From the NCBI GenBank assembly GCA_964458605.1, contig CAYWLS010000011.1, forward strand, positions 58,007 through 122,006: a stretch of 64,000 bases of DNA, written 5' to 3'. A model generated the notes under the pieces. That model was not told the DNA's origin, made no database searches, and saw nothing but the letters and a program-made list of their open reading frames with translations. The stretch is from JBBSNV01 sp964458605 (lineage in GTDB: Bacteria > Pseudomonadota > Alphaproteobacteria > Reyranellales > JAQSWP01). The position numbers and the translations under genes were made by a program. Positions 24,072 to 30,323 of the stretch are shown here, piece after piece (position 1 is the stretch's first letter; each line of letters begins with the position of its first letter).

Positions 24072-24736
24072 ATGCGATGGCGTTCCGCGCCGCGCCTGGC
24101 GATTTCCTGGCATTGAAAACGGAGGAACTGGCGCCCCCGGCCCGCAATCACGCCCAGCTCACCCGGCAGGCCGCCGCCTGTCGCGGCTGCGATCTGTGGC
24201 GTCACGCGACCCAGACGGTCATGGGCGAAGGTCCGGTCCCGGCCAAGGTGATGCTGGTGGGCGAGCAGCCCGGCGACAAGGAAGACATCGCGGGGCACCC
24301 CTTCGTCGGTCCGGCCGGCCAGCTGCTCGATCAGGCGATGCAGCAGGCGGGGCTGGATCGAAACGCCGTCTATGTCACCAATGCCGTAAAGCATTTCAAA
24401 TACCTGCCGCGTGGCAAGCGCCGCATGCATCAGCGGCCCAATGCCGGAGAGATCCAGATCTGCCGTTGGTGGCTGCAGCAGGAATATCGGCTGGTGCAGC
24501 CGCGCCTGGTGGTGGCGCTGGGCCGCAGCGCGGCCCAATCGCTGCTAGGCCGCGCGGTGACGATATCGGCGTTGCGCGGCAGTTTCGTTCCGTTGGGCGG
24601 CAAGGCGGAGCTGTTCGTCACCGTGCATCCCTCCGCCCTGCTGCGCGCACCCGACGAGGCAGACCGGCAGCGCAAGCTCAGGCAATTCGTGGCCGATCTG
24701 CACATGGTCGGCCAGCATGCCGAGGCCCTGGCCTAG
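24068..24736 (+). CDS. udgX: UdgX-type uracil-DNA binding/glycosylase protein
   Basis: A 222-residue protein of the uracil-DNA glycosylase superfamily, UdgX branch. The diagnostic loop K117/K118-R-R-M-H121-Q-R-P is present; in mycobacterial UdgX the equivalent His attacks the excised sugar and links the protein covalently to the abasic site. Motif G-E-Q-P-G-D at 66-71 and V-H-P-S-A-L-L-R near the end match family 4/UdgX active-site loops. Cys38, Cys41 and Cys132 are likely Fe-S ligands; a fourth Cys in the usual place is not obvious. Its start overlaps the stop of the 50-aa gene. It should protect or mark uracil in DNA. Confidence 0.88.
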   Translation: MNAMAFRAAPGDFLALKTEELAPPARNHAQLTRQAAACRGCDLWRHATQTVMGEGPVPAKVMLVGEQPGDKEDIAGHPFVGPAGQLLDQAMQQAGLDRNAVYVTNAVKHFKYLPRGKRRMHQRPNAGEIQICRWWLQQEYRLVQPRLVVALGRSAAQSLLGRAVTISALRGSFVPLGGKAELFVTVHPSALLRAPDEADRQRKLRQFVADLHMVGQHAEALA

Positions 24737-24779
24737 CGAGACCCGCTGAAAACCGCGGAAAAACGAGGGTCCGGCACCG

Positions 24780-24804
24780 GGAACCGCCGCATGGCAATGC
24801 CGTT
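24780..24804 (+). promoter_or_regulatory. candidate EcfG promoter of the 111-aa gene
   Basis: GGAAC (24780-24784), a 17-base spacer and GTT (24802-24804, preceded by C) match the general-stress sigma consensus exactly. It is 34 nt upstream of the start codon at 24839. Confidence 0.7.
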
Positions 24805-24838
24805 GATTCGATAGCGCAATATCGATCCGGCACCGCTC

Positions 24839-25174
24839 ATGCTCACCTCCGAACAGCGCAACGACCACCGGGCCATCATTTCGGCGCTGCAAAGCGACGA
24901 CACGGCCAGCCCGCTGGTGCGGGCGGTGATCGCCGAGCTGCAGCAGATGGATCGCCGCGCCCGCGAGCAGATCGCTTTCGTCGGCGATATCCCCGACTGT
25001 ATCTACATGCCCCCGCTCAACGACGAAACCGAGCGCGTAGCGCTGGCGATCTGGGCCGGAAAATTCGACCATGCCATCAGCTGGCAGGTGCGGAGCGAGA
25101 TTCGGGCCGCCCTCGAGTTGCGAATCAACCTGGCCTGCATGCCGCAAGAGCCCACCACGGTGTGGCTGGTCTAG
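24839..25174 (+). CDS. hypothetical protein, 111 aa
   Basis: I do not recognise this protein. It is predicted to be soluble and largely helical in its first half (Q-R-N-D-H-R-A-I-I-S-A-L), with a central I-P-D-C-I-Y-M-P-P-L segment and a C-terminal helix. Codon third positions are strongly G/C as in the neighbours, supporting real coding. The ribosome site is weak. A consensus EcfG promoter 34 nt upstream and its place between udgX and a hemerythrin suggest a stress-induced role. It ends about 80 nt before the hemerythrin gene, which has its own promoter. Confidence 0.65.
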   Translation: MLTSEQRNDHRAIISALQSDDTASPLVRAVIAELQQMDRRAREQIAFVGDIPDCIYMPPLNDETERVALAIWAGKFDHAISWQVRSEIRAALELRINLACMPQEPTTVWLV

Positions 25175-25202
25175 CAGCCTGGGCGGTTTCGCAACCCACG
25201 CC

Positions 25203-25227
25203 GGAACTTTCCTCATGGCGGACGGTT
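25203..25227 (+). promoter_or_regulatory. candidate EcfG promoter of the hemerythrin gene
   Basis: GGAAC (25203-25207), a 17-base spacer and GTT (25225-25227) match the general-stress sigma consensus. The GTT ends 30 nt before the start codon, and a GAGGAAA ribosome site follows. Confidence 0.7.
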
Positions 25228-25257
25228 TTACGTTCGGTCTCAACCCATGAGGAAACA

Positions 25258-25968
25258 ATGAAAGCCAAAACCAAAGCCGGTTCCAAGAGCAGCGCCGTGC
25301 GCGGCGGCGCGCGTTCTCGCAAGACTTCCGCCGCACGCAAGGCCCCGCCGGCCGACGCGATCGCCATGCTCAAGGCGGACCATCGCAAGGTCGAAGGGAT
25401 GTTCGAGAAATACGAAAAGCTGTCCGGCGGAGCCCAGAAGGCCAGGCTGGCGCACGAAATCTGCAAAGAGCTGATCGTCCATACCGAACTGGAAGAACAG
25501 ATCTTCTATCCGGCCTGTCGCGAAGCCGGCGTGGAAGAAGACATGATGGACGAGGCGCAGGTCGAACACGATGGCGCCAAGGTGATGATCCTCGAACTTC
25601 TCGGCAAGCCGGACGACGACGAATATTACGACGCCAAGGTCAAGGTGCTGTCGGAATACATCAAGCACCACGTCAAGGAGGAGGAGAAGCCCGGCGAAGG
25701 CGTTTTCGCGCAGGCGCGCGAGGCGGAGCTGGACATGAAGGAGTTGGGCGCCGCGATGGCCGGCAAGAAGGAGACGCTGGTCGCCGAGTACGATCCGGAG
25801 AGCCTGCCCTCGCCGGCGTTCAAGTCCTTCCAGGACACCAGGAGCGCCAAGGCAAGCCGGACCGGAAAAGACGGCAAGGCCAGCGACTTGCCGAATGCGG
25901 CGCGCGATCTGACGCCCCAGGGCGAGCCGCGGCCGTGGAAGGAGCGCATCGCCCGCGCCGTCCGCTGA
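25258..25968 (+). CDS. hemerythrin HHE-domain protein
   Basis: A 236-residue protein with a Lys/Ser/Ala-rich basic N-terminus (1-32) and a four-helix hemerythrin HHE domain (33-150). Candidate di-iron ligands are H42, H75, E79, H104, H137 or H138 and E142, spaced as in bacterial HHE proteins that bind O2 or NO-type ligands or store iron. The C-terminal 85 residues are charged and partly disordered, ending in a R-P-W-K-E-R-I-A-R segment. The basic tail at the start could contact DNA or membranes (inference). It is transcribed alone from its own EcfG-type promoter and ends at a strong hairpin terminator. Confidence 0.85.
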   Translation: MKAKTKAGSKSSAVRGGARSRKTSAARKAPPADAIAMLKADHRKVEGMFEKYEKLSGGAQKARLAHEICKELIVHTELEEQIFYPACREAGVEEDMMDEAQVEHDGAKVMILELLGKPDDDEYYDAKVKVLSEYIKHHVKEEEKPGEGVFAQAREAELDMKELGAAMAGKKETLVAEYDPESLPSPAFKSFQDTRSAKASRTGKDGKASDLPNAARDLTPQGEPRPWKERIARAVR

Positions 25969-25988
25969 TCGCAGAGGCAGGAGAACCC

Positions 25989-26017
25989 AGCCGGCGCGGG
26001 CTTCCGCGCCGGCTTTT
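25989..26017 (+). terminator. rho-independent terminator after the hemerythrin gene
   Basis: An 11-bp stem (25989-25999 with 26004-26014), 4-nt loop and a run of five T residues. It follows the hemerythrin stop by about 20 nt and faces the convergent SDR gene. Confidence 0.85.
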
Positions 26018-26025
26018 TCGTGCGG

Positions 26026-27009
26026 TCAGCCGCCGGAATAGCCGCCGACGATCGGCAGGATTTCGCCTGTGATGTAGCTGGAGCAATGCGGCGATGCCAG
26101 AAACACGAAGGCCGGCGCGATCTCTTCCGGCTGGGCCGGGCGCTTCATCGGCGTGTGCGCGCCGAACTGGCTGATATCGGCCTTGTCCGCCGGGTTCAGC
26201 GGCGTCCACACCGGTCCTGGCGCCACCGCATTGACGCGGATGCCGCGCGGCACCAGGTGCGTGGCCAACGAGCGGGTGAAAGCGTGAATGCCGCCCTTGG
26301 TGGTGGAATAGTCGAGCAGCGCCTTGTTGCCCAGCAGGCCGGTCACCGAGCCGGTATTGACGATCGCGCTGCCCTCCTTCATGTGCGGCAGGGCCAGTTG
26401 CGCCATGTGGAAGTAGCCGTAGAGATTGGTCTTCATGGTGCGGTCGAAATGCTCTTCGGTGAGATCCTCGAAGCGCGAGACGTGAAGCTGGAAGGCGGCA
26501 TTGTTGACCAGCACGTCGATGCGATCGAAGCGTTCCACCACCTGTTCGATCGCCTGCCGGCAGAATTCGCGGTCGGTCACGTCGCCGGCGATCGTCAGGC
26601 AGGCCCGCCCCTCCTTCTCCACCGCGCGCCTGGTCTGCTCCGCATCGCCATCCTCGTCGAGATAGATCACCGCGATGTCGGCGCCCTCGCGGGCGAACAA
26701 CACCGCCACGGCCCGGCCGATCCCGGAGTCGCCGCCGGTGATGACGGCCACCTTGTCGCGCAGCTTGTCGGAGCCCTTGTAATACGGCGCATCGTACATG
26801 GGCGGCGGATCCAGCCGCGCCTCCTGGCCGGGCTTCGCCTGGTGCTGCTTCGGCAGCGGCGGTGCGGGATAGCGGCGCGCGCCGGCCTGCATAGCGCCGT
26901 CCGGCTCGCGCTTGGGCCGCAGCCGGTCGGACCGTTCCACCTGCTGCTGGATTTTGCGGTGCGCCTTGGCGGTGCGGCGCGCCTTTTCCTTGCCGGTCGA
27001 TTTGGCCAT
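26026..27009 (-). CDS. SDR-family oxidoreductase (YdaD/YghA-like stress type)
   Basis: A 327-residue NAD(P)-dependent short-chain dehydrogenase. The cofactor motif T-G-G-D-S-G-I-G is at 91-98, V-N-N-A at 168-171, and the catalytic S221, Y234 and K238 (Y-S-T-T-K) are intact. The 85 residues before the Rossmann fold form an extension: a very basic stretch (1-35) and a Pro/Gln-rich part containing P-P-P-M-Y-D-A-P-Y-Y-K-G, which marks the general-stress YdaD/YhdF-like subgroup, though the basic portion is longer than usual. A weak EcfG-like promoter lies upstream. The substrate is unknown. Confidence 0.85.
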   Translation of the reverse strand: MAKSTGKEKARRTAKAHRKIQQQVERSDRLRPKREPDGAMQAGARRYPAPPLPKQHQAKPGQEARLDPPPMYDAPYYKGSDKLRDKVAVITGGDSGIGRAVAVLFAREGADIAVIYLDEDGDAEQTRRAVEKEGRACLTIAGDVTDREFCRQAIEQVVERFDRIDVLVNNAAFQLHVSRFEDLTEEHFDRTMKTNLYGYFHMAQLALPHMKEGSAIVNTGSVTGLLGNKALLDYSTTKGGIHAFTRSLATHLVPRGIRVNAVAPGPVWTPLNPADKADISQFGAHTPMKRPAQPEEIAPAFVFLASPHCSSYITGEILPIVGGYSGG

Positions 27010-27044
27010 TGCTCGGGAATCCTCCAGAATTGTCCTGAGCCAAC

Positions 27045-27070
27045 GACGCTCGCCGGCCTCGGGCCGTTCC
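27045..27070 (-). promoter_or_regulatory. weak EcfG-like promoter of the SDR gene
   Basis: On the minus strand GGAAC (27066-27070) is followed after 17 bases by CGTC, with CGTT three bases later. The -10 half is imperfect, so this is a weaker candidate than the others in the region. It lies 36 nt before the start codon. Confidence 0.35.
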
Positions 27071-27143
27071 TGACGGCGACGATGGTCGCAAAAAGAAAGG
27101 CCGCCCCGCCGGGACAGCCGTTCCGCTCACCATACGGGGACGA

Positions 27144-28082
27144 CTAGCGCGCCTGCAGATAGACGGTCTCGTATTCGTCGCGCTGGCTACCGCCGAAGGC
27201 CGCCGCCACGCTGGCGATGAAGGCGCCGATCAGCAGCGACAGGAAGGCGAACAGCGAGGCAGTCGCCGCCGTCTTGCGCGCCTTGTCCGCCGCCGCCTTG
27301 ACCTTGTCGCTGGCCGCCTTGACCTGGGCATTGACCGCATCGACGCGCTTGGCGGCATCGTCGGGGCTCATGCCGGTCTGCGCCGCCACCAGCCTGGCCA
27401 GGTAGGCCTTGTCGTCGGCCGACATATCGCCGCCGACGCTGCGCAGCAGGATCAGCGAAGCTTCGGCGCGAGGGTCGCGGACGGCGGGCGCGGTCCCGCT
27501 CGCCGGCGCGGTGGCGCTGGCCGCTGGAGGATTGTCCATGCGAAACAGCATGTCGGTGAAATAGCCCGCCGGCGTTCCCAGCCCCGGCATCATGCCGCGC
27601 ATATCGCCACGCTGAGCCACGCCCTGGGCCGCGCCGCCCGCCACCGTGGCGGCGGCATGAGTGCCCAGGCCGGCCGCCAGCGAGCCGGCTATCGCCAGCA
27701 TCGCCACGCCGGTCAGGGTCGCGACCGCCCAGGCCAGGAAACCATGCGCGGTGTCGCGAAAGAACACCTCGTGGGTGTGGACGCCCACCCAGCGCACCCG
27801 CAGACGTCCGGTGAGATAGCCGCCGAGACCGGAGGCGATCCACTGGGTGACCACCAGCCAGATCGCGGCGCCGACGCCGAAAGCGGCCGCCGACGCACCC
27901 TGCCCTTGCCAGGGCGAGATGCTGGACAGACCCAGCGCCGAACCCAGCACGACCAGAATCAGCGATACCGCAGCCGCAACGGCGGCCCCGGCGAACACGG
28001 CCGGCCAGGTCACGCCCGATCGGGTCGAGGAGACTTCGCCCTGGGCCACGACGAAAGCGGTCCCGGTCTGGGAAATACTCAT
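27144..28082 (-). CDS. conserved integral membrane protein, unknown function
   Basis: A 312-residue protein with an N-terminal helical pair (about 24-80), a central membrane region (about 105-150), a soluble Ala/Gly/Pro-rich stretch, a long amphipathic Ala/Lys helix (about 235-280: repeated A-x-x-K-V-K-A-A-x-D-K) and a final transmembrane helix (283-302). The G-L-G-G-Y-L-T-G-R-L-R motif near 87-97 and F-F-R-D-T-A-H-G-F near 108-116 look conserved. I cannot assign a function. A 25-codon gene ends 10 nt upstream, so the two form an operon, probably stress-controlled with the divergent Tyr-rich gene. Confidence 0.7.
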   Translation of the reverse strand: MSISQTGTAFVVAQGEVSSTRSGVTWPAVFAGAAVAAAVSLILVVLGSALGLSSISPWQGQGASAAAFGVGAAIWLVVTQWIASGLGGYLTGRLRVRWVGVHTHEVFFRDTAHGFLAWAVATLTGVAMLAIAGSLAAGLGTHAAATVAGGAAQGVAQRGDMRGMMPGLGTPAGYFTDMLFRMDNPPAASATAPASGTAPAVRDPRAEASLILLRSVGGDMSADDKAYLARLVAAQTGMSPDDAAKRVDAVNAQVKAASDKVKAAADKARKTAATASLFAFLSLLIGAFIASVAAAFGGSQRDEYETVYLQAR

Positions 28083-28092
28083 GATCTCCCCC

Positions 28093-28170
28093 TCAATGGA
28101 ACAGCAGCGCAAGAATGATGATGACCGGGATGGGGACCCCCAACAGCCACAGCAGAATTCCACGACCCAT
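28093..28170 (-). CDS. 25-aa single-span membrane peptide
   Basis: The peptide M-G-R-G-I-L-L-W-L-L-G-V-P-I-P-V-I-I-I-L and so on is almost one hydrophobic helix with a Pro-x-Pro kink and a C-terminal His. It has a good ribosome site (GGAG six bases before the ATG) and lies 10 nt before the 312-aa membrane protein gene. Similar tiny peptides occur in other proteobacteria in my memory, without a function. It may be a membrane-stress peptide. Confidence 0.6.
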   Translation of the reverse strand: MGRGILLWLLGVPIPVIIILALLFH

Positions 28171-28246
28171 AATTTTCTCCATTCGCTCCCCGACGGCCTG
28201 CCGCGATTGGCAGCCGGACGGGATTACCGCCTCGAGCTTGAGCATG

Positions 28247-28271
28247 TACGCCATGTCCATGCCTTGGTTCC
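28247..28271 (-). promoter_or_regulatory. weak EcfG-like promoter of the 25-aa/312-aa membrane operon
   Basis: On the minus strand GGAAC (28267-28271), a 17-base spacer and GTA (28247-28249). The spacing is right but the last base of the -10 triplet is not consensus. It lies 76 nt before the 25-aa gene. Confidence 0.35.
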
Positions 28272-28426
28272 GCCATCCAACCGCCTGCCGATGCCGCCGG
28301 GCCTTGGCCCTGCAATCCGAAGATCGACAGTGCATTGCACACGGTGCGGCGGTGACGAGCGGACGTCCCGGTAAAATTAAAGCAGCGCAATAGCGTTACT
28401 GCAGGACGGTCGTGCCGCTTACCGCT

Positions 28427-28451
28427 GGAACGATCCGACGCATTGTCGGTT
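28427..28451 (+). promoter_or_regulatory. candidate EcfG promoter of the Tyr/Gly-rich gene
   Basis: GGAAC (28427-28431), a 17-base spacer and GTT (28449-28451) match the general-stress sigma consensus. It ends 52 nt before the start codon at 28504. Confidence 0.7.
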
Positions 28452-28503
28452 AGGGACATGACCGCCCTCAAACCAGAACCGGGCGGTTCTATGGAGGAAG
28501 TCA

Positions 28504-29607
28504 ATGGCGAACCGCAAACGGTACGAACGGCAGGAAGACGACCGGCGCGCGTCCTACGACGACGATCGCGACGATCGGCATGGACGCCGCAGCAGTGGCT
28601 ACGGCGCCCGCAACGACAACGATGGCAATCGCGGCCAACACTGGGAATCGGAGCGTCGGGGCGCCTATCGCAACGACGAGCCTTACGGACGCGGCGGCGG
28701 CTATCGCGGCCGCGAAGAATACGACGAGGACTATGGCCGCTCGCGCTATGGCCAGTCACCCGGCGAGGCCTATTACGGCAGCGGCTATGGCGGCCAATAC
28801 CAGCGCGACGACAACTACGGCTACCAGGGCGGCCAGGGTTCGGCCGAGGGCTATCCGGGCTATCGCACCGGTTCGCGCTGGGCGTCGCAATATGGCGGCG
28901 CCCCGGCCATCCATGGCAGCGATGGCTATGGCAATTACGGTTCCGGCCGCGAAGCCGGCTACGGCCAGAGCCGCCATGGCGAACGTGGGTATGACGAGCG
29001 TGGGTATGATGAGTACGGGTATGGCGAGCAGCGCCGCTATGGTGGCGGCATGGCGGGCGGCAATGGCGGCCAGACCCGTTACGGCCAGAACAGCAACTAC
29101 GGCATGGCCGGACAGGGCGGTTACGGACCGAGCGGTTACGCCAATCGTGGCGGCTATGCCGGCCAGTCCGGCATGGGTAGCCAGAGCGGGCCTTATGGCT
29201 ATGGCGGCGCCCAAGGCGGCTATTACAGCAGCCAGGGCTACGGACAGGGAAGCCAGAGCTATGGCCAGGCTGCCGGCAACCTGGGCCAGCAAGGCAACTA
29301 CGAACCCGATTATCATCATTGGCGCGAGGGCCAGCTGGCCGAGCACGATCGCGCCTATGGCGATTGGCGCAACGAACAGGCGCGCAAATACGATTCCGAC
29401 TACGAGAAGTGGCGCAGCGAGCGGCGCGACAAGTTCCACCAGAACTTCAGCGACTGGCGCCGCCAGCAGTCCGGTTCGAAGGATTCAACGAGTTCGGGTT
29501 CGGACGGCACCAGTGGCGGCTCGAGCGGGTCAGGGAGTTCCGGCTCTCACAAGACGGGTAGCAGCTCCTCCTCGGGTGGCAGCGCCGGCACCAAGACCGG
29601 CCATTAG
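28504..29607 (+). CDS. Tyr/Gly-rich disordered protein with C-terminal 15-residue WR repeats
   Basis: A 367-residue protein of extreme composition: about 42 Tyr, very many Gly, Arg, Gln and Ser, no Cys or Val, only two Leu. Residues 1-75 are Arg/Asp-rich with RG motifs; 75-275 are built of G-Y-G, S-Y-G-Q and Q-G-G-Y units like the prion-like domains of phase-separating proteins. Residues 283-330 carry Trp at 283, 298, 313 and 328, each followed by Arg, an exact 15-residue period with Tyr/Phe at position 13. A Ser/Gly tail ends it. GGAGG precedes the ATG, a consensus EcfG promoter lies upstream and a strong terminator follows. No signal peptide; function unknown. Confidence 0.8.
   Translation: MANRKRYERQEDDRRASYDDDRDDRHGRRSSGYGARNDNDGNRGQHWESERRGAYRNDEPYGRGGGYRGREEYDEDYGRSRYGQSPGEAYYGSGYGGQYQRDDNYGYQGGQGSAEGYPGYRTGSRWASQYGGAPAIHGSDGYGNYGSGREAGYGQSRHGERGYDERGYDEYGYGEQRRYGGGMAGGNGGQTRYGQNSNYGMAGQGGYGPSGYANRGGYAGQSGMGSQSGPYGYGGAQGGYYSSQGYGQGSQSYGQAAGNLGQQGNYEPDYHHWREGQLAEHDRAYGDWRNEQARKYDSDYEKWRSERRDKFHQNFSDWRRQQSGSKDSTSSGSDGTSGGSSGSGSSGSHKTGSSSSSGGSAGTKTGH
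28984..29028 (+). repeat. three tandem 15-bp units within the Tyr/Gly-rich gene
   Basis: Units 28984-28998, 28999-29013 and 29014-29028 encode R-G-Y-D-E, R-G-Y-D-E and Y-G-Y-G-E (residues 161-175). Units 1 and 2 differ at one base. They use GGG for Gly where the rest of the gene mostly uses GGC, indicating recent local duplication. Confidence 0.8.
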
Positions 29608-29633
29608 GGCCGGATAAGTCCGGTCGTTCTGGC

Positions 29634-29661
29634 AGAAAAGAGCGCCGTGGCGCTCTTTTCT
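29634..29661. terminator. bidirectional terminator between convergent genes
   Basis: A perfect 13-bp inverted repeat (29634-29646 with 29649-29661) with a 2-nt loop. Its outer arms are AGAAAAG and CTTTTCT, so either strand gives a GC stem followed by a U-rich tract. It serves the Tyr/Gly-rich gene (+) and the DUF1489 gene (-). Confidence 0.85.
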
Positions 29662-29666
29662 GTTGC

Positions 29667-30095
29667 CTACAGCAGCCCCAGCCGCCGCAGTTCCTCGCCC
29701 ATTTCCGGGGGCAGGTCGGCGCTGTCGCCCTTGCTCAGATCCGGAGGCGCGCGCAGCGGATCGAGATAGCGCCAGCCTTGAAAAGCCTGCATCGGCCGCA
29801 CCGCGGTAGGGATGACTTTGCGCTCGACCAGGAACTGGCAATACGGCCGGCCCTCTTCGTCGACCGCCTGGTCGAAACCGACCAGCGTCTGGCGGGCGCG
29901 GATATAGCCCTTGACCACCCAGTAGAGCGACCCGCCGTCCAGCAGCTCATCCTGGCGCTTGGGACCGTGGCGGGTGTAGACCCGATGCGGCGAAGCGGGC
30001 TTCTGCCGCCGCTGCTTGCGTCGCGCTTCCTGGAATTGTTCGATTTCCTCGATAGTGGCGGCGCCTACCGCCAGCTTGATCAGATGCAATGCCAT
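29667..30095 (-). CDS. DUF1489 family protein
   Basis: A 142-residue protein that begins M-A-L-H-L-I-K-L-A-V-G-A, the characteristic start of the alphaproteobacterial DUF1489 family. Family members are about this length and have no assigned activity. Further conserved-looking parts are T-R-H-x-P-K-R-x-D-E-L-L-D-G-G-S-L-Y-W-V-V-K-G and the Q-G-W-R-Y-L segment near 105. It is basic, soluble and without a signal peptide. It stands alone between a bidirectional terminator and the alpha-2-macroglobulin gene. Confidence 0.85.
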   Translation of the reverse strand: MALHLIKLAVGAATIEEIEQFQEARRKQRRQKPASPHRVYTRHGPKRQDELLDGGSLYWVVKGYIRARQTLVGFDQAVDEEGRPYCQFLVERKVIPTAVRPMQAFQGWRYLDPLRAPPDLSKGDSADLPPEMGEELRRLGLL

Positions 30096-30323
30096 GGCGC
30101 CTGTTTACGGTCGCGCCGCAGGCAAGGCAAGAGCCGGCTCCAGGCCCAGTGTTGCCCGCCGCCCACAGGTAGAAATTTTCGTGGCGGGATCGCTCGCGGG
30201 GTGCCGGCCGCCACAGTTTTTCCCCAATGCGAAGCGGAAAATGCCCGCCACACCTCGAGGCGATCTTCGCTTAAAATAAAGCGCCGATCGACGCCGGGTC
30301 GAGGTCTTCTCGGGTAGGGGAAA

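Larger units (their letters stand above)
28171..28503. other. 333-bp divergent intergenic region with two facing EcfG-type promoters
   Basis: No convincing gene is present. The left part carries a weak minus-strand GGAAC-N17-GTA (28247-28271) for the membrane-peptide operon, and the right part a strong plus-strand GGAAC-N17-GTT (28427-28451) for the Tyr/Gly-rich protein. An A+T-rich patch near 28371-28380 lies between them. A reading frame of about 55 codons running into the 25-aa gene on the minus strand lacks coding character. Confidence 0.6.

Noticed and set aside
28984..29028. The tandem 15-bp units as a CRISPR-like array.
   Set aside because: There are no spacers; the units are contiguous and in frame with a coding gene.
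28580..29617. A 345-codon Ala/Thr-rich frame overlapping the Tyr/Gly-rich gene in another frame.
   Set aside because: It is the +1 reading of the repetitive G-Y-G codons, has no ribosome site, and the chosen frame alone has the exact 15-residue WR repeat and consensus promoter spacing.
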